64,000 bases of DNA, taken from positions 434,001 through 498,000 of the forward strand of contig JAUPFL010000002.1 of the NCBI GenBank assembly GCA_030562215.1, given 5' to 3'. Below are positions 17,881 to 26,603 of this stretch, piece after piece; the first letter of the stretch is position 1; each line of letters begins with the position of its first letter. This DNA is from Peribacillus frigoritolerans. Lineage in GTDB: Bacteria; Bacillota; Bacilli; Bacillales; DSM-1321. The position numbers and the translations under genes are program-made. A model generated the notes under the pieces. That model did not search any database and was not told the DNA's origin. It saw only the letters and a list, made by a program, of their open reading frames with translations.

Positions 17881-18916
17881 ATGCTTTTGAAACGCTACAC
17901 GGGAAACGTGCTGTTATTGATTTTGCTGTTTTTGCTGCTGGCATTCTTTTTCTAGGCGATGTGTTCATTCCCAAAGCCATTGATTTCTCGGATTACCCGA
18001 TGCTTCACTCTGTGTTCGTCGTGTTTTGGGATTGTTTTTAGAATCGATTCCTTTCCTGTTCCTGGGGGCCATTGCTTCATCGTTCATCCAGTTGTTCATC
18101 AGTGAAGAAATCATTCAGCGGATGATACCCAAAAGACCCCTGACGGCCATTTTTGCCGCGATAGCGGCGGCGCTGATCATTCCGGTTTGCGAATGTGCAA
18201 TCATCCCGGTCGTCCGGAGATTGATTCAAAAAGGTGTCCCGGTCCATGCAGGTGTGGTCTTGCTCGTAACAGCCCCAATATTGAATGTCATCGTGTTCGG
18301 CTCAACTTACTATGCGTTCCAAAATAATCCGGCCATTCTTTATGGAAGAATCATTCTTTGTGTCCTGACGGCCATAATCGCAGGCTTATTCATTCATATA
18401 TTCAGCACTAAAGATGTGGTGAAAGAGGACAAGCTGGAACTGGTACAAGGGCATGAACATGATATTCAGTCCAGTAAATGGACAAGTTTCATTGAACATA
18501 CTTCGCAGGAATTTTTTATGGTCGGCAGATACTTTATCATCGGGGCCTTGTTTGCCAGTGTATTTCAGGTGTTCATGGATCGGTCCGTAATGGCCGATAT
18601 TGGTCAGGCACCAATAAAAGGCACGGCGTTGATGATGGGAATTGCGTTTTTGCTTTCACTCTGTTCATCAGCTGATGCATTCGTTGCGGCCTCCTTTTCC
18701 CATAGTTTTCTGCCAGGCTCCATACTGGGTTTCCTTGTATTTGGTCCCATGCTGGATCTGAAAAATGTTTTGATCATGATGTCCTGTTTTAAACGGAGGT
18801 TCGTCGTTACGTATGTCTTGCTTATTTTCGCAGTCGTCTTCAGCCTATGCCTGATTGCAGGCGGATTGATCAGTAAGGGGGCTTCTGATGAAACGCTTTT
18901 TTATCCAAAGACTTGA
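17881..18916 (+). CDS. ycgR: Permease YcgR (COG0701/UPF0718), probable zinc-related transporter (two frameshifts)
   Basis: Polytopic membrane protein of about 345 residues after correction. Typical motifs of the family: PFLFLGAIASSFIQLF, IPVCECAIIPVVRRLIQKGV with its paired cysteine/charged segment, and LSLCSSADAFVAASFS. Frame is lost near 17955 and 18023, each by one missing T in a T run. Start ATG 17881 (MLLKRYTGNVLLL) with GAGGTGG upstream. The Zur box directly upstream and the partner ycgQ point to zinc uptake or handling; direct transport is not proven. Confidence 0.82.
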
Positions 18917-19652
18917 AGGATTACTGCTGCTTGGATTGGGTCTCATGATCTTTAAATTGTATGTTTCAGGATATTTAACGAAATTGATTGCACCCAAAAT
19001 GGTTCCATATGCATTGGCCGCACTTTTTGCTTTTTTAGTGATCAGCCTTCTCCGAATGAAAAAACAAAAACAGGGTGAACAACATTGTGATTGCGGATCG
19101 AATGGAAAGTCCTCTTCGTCCGCACTGGTCCTGAAATACAGTTTGTTCTTCTTTCCGATTCTTCTGGGCTTCATCCTGACCGATTTTACATTAAGCGGGG
19201 AAGTGCTGGCGAAAAGGGGGATGGCGAAGCAGCAGACACAGATGATAAGTTCATATGAATCAGGGAAACATGCGAATGGGGAGAAAATCTCCGTAACCGA
19301 TGATAATTATTTTGAAGTACTGGATGATTTACTGAACAACCTCGATACGATCGAGGGAAAGGAAATAGAGATTTCGGGGTTCATATACCGTGAGGATACA
19401 TTTACGAAAAAACAAATGGCCATCTCCCGCCTCTCCATGTCCTGCTGTGTGGTCGATGCGACGTTATACGGATATATGGTAAACGGGAACGTGGAAGGAA
19501 TGAAGACGAATGATTGGTATACGATTACAGGGACATTAAAAAAAGGAAGCTATAAAGGGGAACCCGTACCGGTGATCGATTTAAAAGAGTCGAAGAAAAT
19601 AAAGGCACCCGAAGATGCTTATTTATATGAAAATGTACAAATCATTCAGTAG
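18888..19652 (+). CDS. ycgQ: YcgQ, TIGR03943 family membrane protein
   Basis: 254 residues, intact. Two or three N-terminal membrane spans (LLLLGLGLMIFKLYVSGYLT; YALAALFAFLVISLL; FFPILLGFILTDF), then an extracytoplasmic domain with IEGKEIEISGFIYREDTFTK and MSCCVVDATLYGYMV, whose paired cysteines could bind metal. The start overlaps the end of ycgR by 29 bp, so the two are co-translated and share the Zur box. The domain pairing COG0701-COG3689 recurs in zinc-regulated loci. Confidence 0.85.
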   Translation: MKRFFIQRLEGLLLLGLGLMIFKLYVSGYLTKLIAPKMVPYALAALFAFLVISLLRMKKQKQGEQHCDCGSNGKSSSSALVLKYSLFFFPILLGFILTDFTLSGEVLAKRGMAKQQTQMISSYESGKHANGEKISVTDDNYFEVLDDLLNNLDTIEGKEIEISGFIYREDTFTKKQMAISRLSMSCCVVDATLYGYMVNGNVEGMKTNDWYTITGTLKKGSYKGEPVPVIDLKESKKIKAPEDAYLYENVQIIQ

Positions 19653-19660
19653 AATTGGAA

Positions 19661-19688
19661 AACCCGGCAAAAGGAAGTTTTGCCGGGT
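19661..19688. terminator. Terminator after ycgQ
   Basis: AACCCGGCAAAA / TTTTGCCGGGT hairpin, 8 bp past the ycgQ stop. Confidence 0.75.
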
Positions 19689-19689
19689 A

Positions 19690-19812
19690 TTGGTGCCGAA
19701 AGAGGTAAATTGCCAGTGCGAAGGCATCCTTTTCATGTAAAAAGGCCTTAGAGCCATATATCCCCTCATAAGATACATTCCGCTTGTGTTTACGCCGCCG
19801 AATGGCAGAAAA
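19690..19812 (-). pseudogene. Relic of an aldehyde dehydrogenase C-terminus
   Basis: On the minus strand LPFGGVNTSGM, then in another frame GIYGSKAFLHEKDAFALAIY, follow the C-terminal end of class-3-like aldehyde dehydrogenases (FGGVxxSGxG...GxxxxxxFxHxK). No upstream part of the gene remains. Decayed remnant, no function expected. Confidence 0.5.
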
Positions 19813-19927
19813 CGTTGGCGGCGGGAATTCTCTTCAAATTCATATTGAAGGCATACATTTATTTTGATGGGCACCTGGTTCTCTGTTATTCATACTATAG
19901 GGATAAAGAACAGGAAGGAATTATGCC

Positions 19928-20113
19928 ATGTATGGGCATGATATGCATGAAGGTGAGTGGAATAGACAGCAGGATAAGTTGATTAACCAGCTTGAAAAGG
20001 GGATAAATGGCGAGGCTGATAGAACCATTCGAAAGGCGTTCAGGCGTGCTGCCGCCGATGAACAAAACCATGCCGTTTCGTTTTTGTTTTACTTGGTTAA
20101 ACGGAGAAGTTGA
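19928..20113 (+). CDS. Possible small protein, uncertain
   Basis: 61 codons from ATG 19928 (MYGHDMHEGEWNRQQDKLIN, QLEKGINGEADR), with AGGAAGGAATT upstream and a terminator after the stop. The start looks like the first helix of a ferritin-like bundle, but the rest does not continue the pattern. It may be a real short gene or a frameshifted one. Confidence 0.35.
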   Translation: MYGHDMHEGEWNRQQDKLINQLEKGINGEADRTIRKAFRRAAADEQNHAVSFLFYLVKRRS

Positions 20114-20134
20114 TTCATTCGTAAGGAAAGTTGA

Positions 20135-20163
20135 AAAAGCCAGGAAAATAGCCTGGCTTTTTT
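20135..20163. terminator. Bidirectional terminator
   Basis: AAAGCCAGG / CCTGGCTTT hairpin with flanking A and T runs, between the small plus-strand frame and the converging transporter gene. Confidence 0.75.
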
Positions 20164-21059
20164 ACTTTGACAGCTCCTGGTTCATCAATGTAGGACTTTT
20201 TCGTTGTCCTGGCGAAATCGTCAAAGAGATGATTCCGCATAAGAGTAATCCGACCCCGATCCATGACATGGGGCCAAGCTCTCCCCGACAAGGAAGACAC
20301 CGAGAAGAGCGGCTGTCAGCGGCTCTGCGAGTGATAGCGAAACCGCTGTTGATGAGGGAACGGATAATAGCCCTTTATTAAAAAATAAGTAGGCGGCGGC
20401 TGTAGCAAGAAGTCCAAGGTGAAGGCTGACGGCCAGCCCATTCATTGTACCGGTCCAGCTGATATCGAGTATGAATAAAGCGGGTGCCAACAGAAGGGCG
20501 CTAATACAGAAGATGACAGCGGCAGTTGCTTCTGGAGGTTGCTTATCCAGGATTCTTTTACTGACCAGTGTGTATACCGTAAAAGAAGCTCCAGCCCCCA
20601 GAGCAAGCAGCGCACCTACTGGATCGATGGTAACTGAGCCTTGGCTGGAAAAAAGCAGTAAACATCCGGCAATCGATAAACCTGTGGCAATCCACCAGCT
20701 TGTTGATGGCCGTTTTTTACTGAACAGCCATTCAAGGAATCCGGCGATGATGGGGGCGCTGCTAAGTGTAATGATGGTGCCGATGGCAATTCCGGTCATG
20801 CTGACAGCCATGAAAAATAGCGGCTGGTAACAGGCCATGCCTAACGTGGCTAAGATGGTTTCTTTCATTGGCCAGTTGTACCGCGTTAATTTTTTTGCCA
20901 GATTGCAATGAGCAATAAAGCGGCCCCGCCGACTGCCAGGCGGACGGCACCTATTGCAATGGGATGGGCTCCATCGGGGGCGAATGACTGGGCTGTTCCG
21001 GTCGTTCCCCACAGCATTGCACCAAGGATGACGAGTAAATAGGGGTATTTTTCCTTCAT
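20162..21059 (-). CDS. EamA/DMT-family transporter (two frameshifts)
   Basis: Drug/metabolite transporter with ten predicted spans, 299 residues after correction. Start MKEKYPYLLVILGAMLWGTT with AGGAGAAC upstream. The second EamA repeat begins DPVGALLALGAGASFTVYTL. Frame is lost near 20885 (an A missing in a run of seven) and near 20273 (a G missing in a GG pair); the corrected end is WIGVGLLLCGIISL ... MNQELSK. Substrate unknown; relatives export amino acids and metabolites. Confidence 0.82.
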
Positions 21060-21193
21060 GGAAGTTCTCCTGAAATAAAGATTTACTATTCAGACTATAT
21101 GATTGTACCGATTAAGTCAAAGGGGCCATTTGTTCGGGAGCACGTAACATAGTATAATGGCCTTACCATGGAAGGGTGTAAGGGGTGATAATC

Positions 21194-21649
21194 TTGTCTT
21201 CAGGTAATCGAAACAATCAAATTGGACCGCCGCGGTTTGCTATTGCCATTCACTCTCTGGTTTGGCTCGCACAAAGCGAAAAGCTCCTGACAAGTTCGGC
21301 AATCGCCTTAAAGGTGAAGTCACACGCCACTTTTTTAAGAAGGGTGATGGCACAGCTTGCAGCTGCGGGAATTGTCGAAACAAAGGAAGGACGGGAAGGC
21401 GGTTATAGTTTGAAGGTGCCTGCATTTCAGCTTACTTTGGCGGATGTGTATCAAGCGGTACGGCCGGAATGTCTTGTTTGTATGGAAACGAGCGAATGCG
21501 GTGAGGTCGGGAAACAGCTGGATACGGCTTTGGAGGAGATCATGAACGAAGCCGAAAAGGAAACATTGCGCCTGCTAAAGGGCTATACATTGGAAGAATT
21601 CATGAAAAAAGTCGACTTCACCAATTTTGAAAATGAGTGTCTGGGGTAA
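21194..21649 (+). CDS. Rrf2-family transcriptional regulator
   Basis: 151 residues. N-terminal winged helix (FAIAIHSLVWLAQSEKLLTS, HATFLRRVMAQLAAAGIVET, EGREGGYSL). Three cysteines in ECLVCMETSECG follow, at the site where Rrf2 sensors such as NsrR and RirA hold an Fe-S cluster, although the spacing (CxxC, then six residues to the third) is of the YwnA-like type often without a cluster. TTG start at 21194 fits RBS AAGGGGTG better than the in-frame GTG at 21185. It probably controls the DsbA-like gene 74 bp downstream. Confidence 0.85.
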   Translation: MSSGNRNNQIGPPRFAIAIHSLVWLAQSEKLLTSSAIALKVKSHATFLRRVMAQLAAAGIVETKEGREGGYSLKVPAFQLTLADVYQAVRPECLVCMETSECGEVGKQLDTALEEIMNEAEKETLRLLKGYTLEEFMKKVDFTNFENECLG

Positions 21650-21723
21650 TATCCTTGCAAGAGGATACCCAGGATTATATAATGTGCTTAATGTGATTGC
21701 ATTTGAAATGAGGAGGTATTTAC

Positions 21724-22433
21724 ATGAAGGTGGAAATTTGGTCGGATTATCAATGTCCGTTCTGTTATATAGGAAAGCGTCGATTCGAAGAGGCGTTAAA
21801 GCAGTTTGAAAATAAAGATCAGGTAGAGGTTTCATTTCGCAGTTTCGAGTTGAACCCAGAGGCTGAGCGGGATATCAACATGACGCAAAATGAAATGCTG
21901 GCCAAGAAATACGGAATGTCCCAAGCGCAGGTGGAAGCGAACAGCCAAAACCTGACTCAACAGGCTAAAGAATTGGGACTCGATTATCATTTGGACAAAG
22001 TGGTCTTAACGAATTCGTTCGATGCCCACCGCCTGATGCACTTTGCTGAATCAAAAGGTAAAGAGAAAGAAATGAATGAACGTCTATTTAAAGCTTACTT
22101 TACGGAAGGCAAACATATTGGCGATCACGCTACATTGGCTAGTTTGGCTGAAGAGGTTGGCCTTGAAAAGTCCGAGACGGAGTCCATGCTGGCAGGAACG
22201 GCATTCACGGCAGAGGTTAGGGGAAATGAGCAAGAAGGAAGCCTGCTTGGTATTACAGGTGTTCCATTCTTCGTCATTAACCGCAAGTATGGAATCTCCG
22301 GCGCCCAGCCAACAGAAGCGTTCCTCGATACGCTAAAAAAGTATGGGCTGAGGAAAATCCGCTTACGATCGTGAATGATCCAGCAACAGGCGGCGCTTGT
22401 ACGGACGGTTCTTGTAACGTGACGGAAGAATAA
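21724..22433 (+). CDS. DsbA-family oxidoreductase, FrnE/YwbO-like (one frameshift)
   Basis: Cytoplasmic thioredoxin-fold protein. Active site CPFC is at residues 12-15 (WSDYQCPFCYIGKRRFEEAL). cis-Pro loop ITGVPFFVIN. One A is missing near 22340 in a run; the corrected end is WAEENPLTIVNDPATGGACT, DGSCNVTEE, 236 residues. That tail carries a second cysteine pair (CTDGSC) seen in FrnE-type proteins. RBS GAGGTATTT. Pairing with the Rrf2 regulator suggests a thiol or redox stress response. Confidence 0.87.
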
Positions 22434-22446
22434 TGAAGATATGAAG

Positions 22447-22478
22447 AAGGAGGCCCGAAACCGGGGTCTCCTTTTTTA
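22447..22478 (+). terminator. Terminator after the DsbA-like gene
   Basis: GGAGGCCC / GGGGTCTCC stem with G-T pairs and a run of T. Confidence 0.65.
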
Positions 22479-22573
22479 CTTAAAAAGGAAATGTCATGTA
22501 TGACAAAGAATATAGTGTACAGGAGGGATTTTCGAAAAAGTCCGAACTGAAAGGGAGCTAAAAGGTGTATATA

Positions 22574-22845
22574 ATGATTGGAATACTATTCTTCGTGATT
22601 GCATGCATAGTAATTGCCAAACTAATATCCTATAAATATTGGACATGTATTTATACAGCATTCGGGAATGAAAATTATTTTAAGGTCGTTGCGAAATTGG
22701 AAAGGGAAGGGATTCAATTCAAAACGAAAACGCCTATGAATTTAGGCACTGATAACTTTCATAATCGCCATGAAACCACTCAATATGATGTTTTTGTAAA
22801 AAAGAACAGGAGCATATTGCCCAAAGGGCGATAAACAAGAATTAA
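22574..22845 (+). CDS. Small membrane-anchored protein, unknown (one frameshift)
   Basis: 90 residues after correction: an N-terminal span (MIGILFFVIACIVIAKLI) and a cytoplasmic tail (VVAKLEREGIQFKTKTPMNL, NRHETTQYDVFVKK). Near 22803 an A is missing; reading on gives EQEHIAQRAINKN. GTG 22565 is an alternative start (GGGAG upstream). The tail resembles small Bacillus proteins of unknown role. Confidence 0.55.
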
Positions 22846-22945
22846 CAAAGTTAAATCGTGAAAATCGCTGTCCTGATGGCAGCTTTTTTACTGACTGGAA
22901 AAGGTAAGATGAGGGAATTGAAGCAGGCCATGTTTTGCTTTTCCG

Positions 22946-23051
22946 GAAACTCACGAGTATTTGCTCCAAACTCACGAGTAAAAGCCCGAAACTCACGAGT
23001 ATTTGCTCCAAACTCACGAGTAAAAGCCCAAAACTCACGAGTATTTGCTCG
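22946..23051 (+). repeat. Array of five 21-bp direct repeats (same family as 13558-13680)
   Basis: AAACTCACGAGT recurs with the same base at 22952, 22973, 22994, 23015 and 23036, exactly 21 bp apart. Spacers alternate ATTTGCTCC and AAAAGCCC, so the true period is 42 bp. The core CTCACGAGTA is identical to the array 9.3 kb upstream. In the plus frame it reads NSRVFAP NSRVKAR heptapeptides, without a convincing gene. The gap 22846-23235 holds nothing else clear. Confidence 0.92.
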
Positions 23052-23235
23052 ACGAGGGTGGGACTTATAAAAAGCAAAGCGCTGCTACTCCATCCTTCCA
23101 CTGAATTTATATAAGATAAAAGAAAGAAAAAGCATTGATTTTGATATGGAATCCGTTTTTTATAGTTTCGAAGACTGAAAATTTGTATAATGGGTGAGAT
23201 GGATTTAATTGAATGTACATATAGGAGGGACATGG

Positions 23236-24050
23236 ATGAGTAAGCTTAATGGCAGGACCGTTGCTTTATTGGGGGCGCGGAAGACGGAAGAACTTAGTAA
23301 AATCGTTCAAAATCTTGGGGAGTTCCGTTCGTTCGCCCGGCTCAGGGGACGGTTTTCCTTGATGATTCCCATTTGGAAGAGGATGTCACCCGGTTGATGG
23401 CTGGGGAGTTTGATTGGATCATTCTCACGACGGGAGTGGGGACGGAATTATTATATAAAACGGCAGTGAAGATGGAAGCGGGAGATCGTTTCATAGAGGC
23501 CTTGCAGTCTATGAAAATTGCAGCTAGGGGCTATAAAACGGTGAATATGCTGAAAAAGCTTGGTCTGCAGCCATTAATCCGTGATGATGATGGCAGTACG
23601 GCAGGGCTTGTTCGCAATCTGGAAGGCCATCTGCCAGGAGGTGTAAAGGTCGCTTTGCAGCTTCACGGCGATCCGGCGCCTCTTTTGATGAACTGGTTGG
23701 ATGAACAAAAAGTGGAACATAAAGAAATCCTGCCATATGAACATATTCCGCCTGAAAAAGAAACGATGCAGCAGCTGATCCAAGAAATCCTTGAAGGCAA
23801 AATCGATTCGGTTGTGTTCACGAGTGCACCACAGCCTCGAAATTTAATGAAATTTGTCCGTGAACAAGGTGTGGAAGATAAGATAATCGGCCTGTTTGCA
23901 TCAGATGTAATTGCTCTTGCGGTCGGAAAGGTAACGGCGCAGGTGGTGATCGATGAAGGGATCGAGCGGGTCATTTATCCTGAAGATCAACGGATGGGCA
24001 GTGCAATGGTGGAGCTGGTGAAATATTATCAGGGAATAGCAAGCAGATAG
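23236..24050 (+). CDS. hemD: Uroporphyrinogen-III synthase (one frameshift)
   Basis: HemD-fold enzyme closing the tetrapyrrole ring. Start MSKLNGRTVALLGARKTEEL with GGAGGGAC upstream. A G is missing near 23322 in a G run; restored reading is GVPFVRPAQGTVFLDDSHLE. Later motifs IILTTGVGTELLY and VVFTSAPQPRNLMKF fit the family. 271 residues. It lies 14 bp before the methyltransferase gene, so the pair probably serves siroheme, separate from the main hem operon. As HemD sequences are poorly conserved, a HemD-like regulator domain is an alternative. Confidence 0.78.
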
Positions 24051-24064
24051 GGTGAGAGTGCGGC

Positions 24065-25513
24065 ATGACCAAGGGCAAGGTCTATTTTGTTGGTGCAGGT
24101 CCGGGTGATGTAGGCCTGATTACCGTAAAAGGTCAAAAAGCGATTGAAAAAGCGGACGTCATTTTATATGATAGATTGCTAAATCCCAAGCTGTTGGAGG
24201 CTGCCACCTTCGATTGTGAATTGATATATTGTGGCAAGACACCTTATACTACTGGCATCAGCCAAGGGGAAATCAATGAGCTGCTTGTTTCCAAAGCACT
24301 GGCAGGGCATCGGGTTGTCCGTTTGAAAGGCGGTGATCCTGCCGTCTTTGGAAGAGTCGGGGAAGAAGCGGAATCGTTGAAAGATGAGGGAATCCCATTC
24401 GAAGTCATTCCGGGGGTTACTTCCAGCATTGCTGCATCCATGTACGCAGGAGTCCCCGTCACGCATCGGGATTACGGACGTTCCTTTGCAATGGTGACGG
24501 GCCATGACCAAACGAAGAAGGATATAGATTGGAACGGGCTTGTTAAAAGTATAGATACGGTTGCCTTTTATATGGGGGTGGCCAACCTTCCATATATCCG
24601 CGAAAATTTGATCAATCATGGAAAGCCGGGCAACACGCCGGCACTGGTCATTCAATGGGGCACTTATGGAAGACAGGAAAGTGTCGAGGGGACCTTGGAT
24701 GATATTGTCGAACGGGTAAGTGAAAGGTCGCTAGGCAATCCTGCGATCACCTTGGTCGGGGATATCATTTCACTAAGGGGAAAACTGCAATGGTTCGAAA
24801 AGAAGCCGCTATATGGACAACGGTTTTTAGTGGCCCGAACGGGGACGGCAAAGAGTTCCTTGGCGGAAGCCCTGCATGAACTTGGCGGCGAAGTCATCGA
24901 GTTTCCTAAATGGAATGCGGCAAAAGTGAAGATAGAAGAAAGTCAGCTGCTCGCTTTTCTTTCGTATGATCGAATTCTCTTCACCTCGCCTGAAAGTGTT
25001 CATGGATTCTTGGATTCACTCACTGAACATGCAATTGATTTCCGCCGGATTTCTTCTAAACTATATGTGTTATCAAGGAAATCGAAAAAGGCTTTACAGC
25101 AACGGGGTCTGACGGCCGAGCTCAAATCCGAGATGTCGGAAGCCGGAACATTGTTGGTTGTTGGAGATCGAAACAGAGATCAAAGAGATCCGGCACATGG
25201 GGACGGAGACTATATACAATCTATCGATAAATTTGTCGATGAAAGATTCCTTGATATCTTTCCGAGAATGCTGGACGGGAAAGCTGTCGGAACGGCACTA
25301 TTTTCGAATCGGCATTCAGTTGATATGCTGATGCAATATGGGAACAAGGCAGACGTGGATGTTGAAGGGCTGCTAAATCAAGCCTCCATCGGGGTGATCG
25401 GGGAAAGTACCGGCAATAGACTTAAAGACTATGGATTTACATCTGATATGATGCCGAAAGAACCGTCTGTCGAACAATTGGTGGATTTGATCGTGAATAG
25501 GAATGTTTATTAG
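24065..25513 (+). CDS. nasF: Uroporphyrinogen-III C-methyltransferase with C-terminal HemD-like domain
   Basis: Two-domain protein of 482 residues, intact. Residues 1-245 are SAM-dependent SUMT/CobA: VGAGPGDVGLITVKG, VRLKGGDPAVFGRVGEEAE, VIPGVTSSIAA, GHD. Residues 250-480 are HemD-like (LVARTGTAKSSLAEALHELG ... LFTSPESVHGFLDSL). It methylates uroporphyrinogen III to precorrin-2 for siroheme, the cofactor of nitrite and sulfite reductases. Length and layout match B. subtilis NasF. No nitrite reductase gene is in the window. Confidence 0.88.
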   Translation: MTKGKVYFVGAGPGDVGLITVKGQKAIEKADVILYDRLLNPKLLEAATFDCELIYCGKTPYTTGISQGEINELLVSKALAGHRVVRLKGGDPAVFGRVGEEAESLKDEGIPFEVIPGVTSSIAASMYAGVPVTHRDYGRSFAMVTGHDQTKKDIDWNGLVKSIDTVAFYMGVANLPYIRENLINHGKPGNTPALVIQWGTYGRQESVEGTLDDIVERVSERSLGNPAITLVGDIISLRGKLQWFEKKPLYGQRFLVARTGTAKSSLAEALHELGGEVIEFPKWNAAKVKIEESQLLAFLSYDRILFTSPESVHGFLDSLTEHAIDFRRISSKLYVLSRKSKKALQQRGLTAELKSEMSEAGTLLVVGDRNRDQRDPAHGDGDYIQSIDKFVDERFLDIFPRMLDGKAVGTALFSNRHSVDMLMQYGNKADVDVEGLLNQASIGVIGESTGNRLKDYGFTSDMMPKEPSVEQLVDLIVNRNVY

Positions 25514-25709
25514 GCTCTGATAAAAACAGGGTCTATTTCCTTTGGGGGTGGCTTCTTATCCAACTCTTATAAATGTTGTTGGCGTTCAGTGTTATGGCCT
25601 ATCGTGTTATCATTTAATTACGGGACATCGCGGAAAGTACGAAAAGCACTCACTTACTGCTTTTATTGGCCGGAATGGATGTTTAACATTCAAAGATAGG
25701 GGTGACTTC

Positions 25710-25883
25710 ATGTTTAATATTGGCGATATTTTATGGCAATTATTCTACCTTGCCCTACTTGTTCTGTTATTCGTAATGGTTGTGAAGGCGGTCCGTTTCT
25801 TTATAAAGCACATGACAAAAATGAATAACCTGGAAAATAAAGGAGATGAATTAAATGAACGATTGAAAAAGAAGGATAAATGA
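25710..25883 (+). CDS. Small membrane protein, unknown
   Basis: 57 residues: one span (ILWQLFYLALLVLLFVMVVK) followed by a charged tail (MNNLENKGDELNERLKKKDK). RBS AGGGGTG before ATG 25710; the longer frame from 25542 is not supported. DUF4083-like in shape; function unknown. Confidence 0.6.
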   Translation: MFNIGDILWQLFYLALLVLLFVMVVKAVRFFIKHMTKMNNLENKGDELNERLKKKDK

Positions 25884-26019
25884 AGGCGGGCGTTAAAACA
25901 GGGATGGATGTTAAATGGATTTGGATGACTTCACCAAATGGACAGTAAGGAATAAAAGTCTTTTATTCCTTCACAGATTGGGTATTATATATACGTGACT
26001 TTTCCAGGGAGGCGAAGAA

Positions 26020-26427
26020 ATGAAACGGACATGGGAATTCGTTTTAAGTATCATAGGCGTGGGTATCGCAGCGATTTTTTTAATCGTCACGATCATGGCG
26101 GCCGTTTATCTCAATAGTATCGATTTGAAAGAAATGATGGACTACTCATTAATGACAGATTCTGAGTTTTCCTCGTCTGAGGTAGATATGTCAATCAAGT
26201 TGTTCATGGGCATACTATGGGCGGGGATCATATCGCTGTTCATTGCTTTGGCAGGCGGTTTGATCGCTATCTTTCTATTAAAAGGCGGCAAAGCGAAGGG
26301 AGCCGGAATCTTATTGATCATTACGGGCATTCTGACGATCTTTCATGTTTGGCCGCTTATCTTCTTCATCATACCGGGTATCATGTGCCTTGTAAGGAAG
26401 CCGAGGGAAAGGGAAGTGATCGTATGA
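26020..26427 (+). CDS. DUF4064-type membrane protein
   Basis: 135 residues, intact, with three spans (VLSIIGVGIAAIFLIVTIMA, LFMGILWAGIISLFIALAGG, GAGILLIITGILTIFHVWPL). Glycine-rich spans and layout fit the DUF4064 family of Firmicutes. Function unknown. RBS GGAGGCG. Confidence 0.7.
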   Translation: MKRTWEFVLSIIGVGIAAIFLIVTIMAAVYLNSIDLKEMMDYSLMTDSEFSSSEVDMSIKLFMGILWAGIISLFIALAGGLIAIFLLKGGKAKGAGILLIITGILTIFHVWPLIFFIIPGIMCLVRKPREREVIV

Positions 26428-26457
26428 TCCGGCACCATATATAGCGTGATTTGAAAA

Positions 26458-26497
26458 CAAAGGAGCTGTCCCGAAAATGCGGGTAAGCTCCTTTTGT
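26458..26497 (+). terminator. Terminator after the DUF4064 gene
   Basis: AAAGGAGCT / AGCTCCTTTT outer stem and CCCG/CGGG inner stem. Confidence 0.75.
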
Positions 26498-26603
26498 GCT
26501 GCAAGGATATTTTAGGGGGATATACCTTTTTATACCTGCAATCACCAGTCTACCATGTTACTATTATTATAGATTTAAATATAAATAGACTGGAGTTCGA
26601 TCG

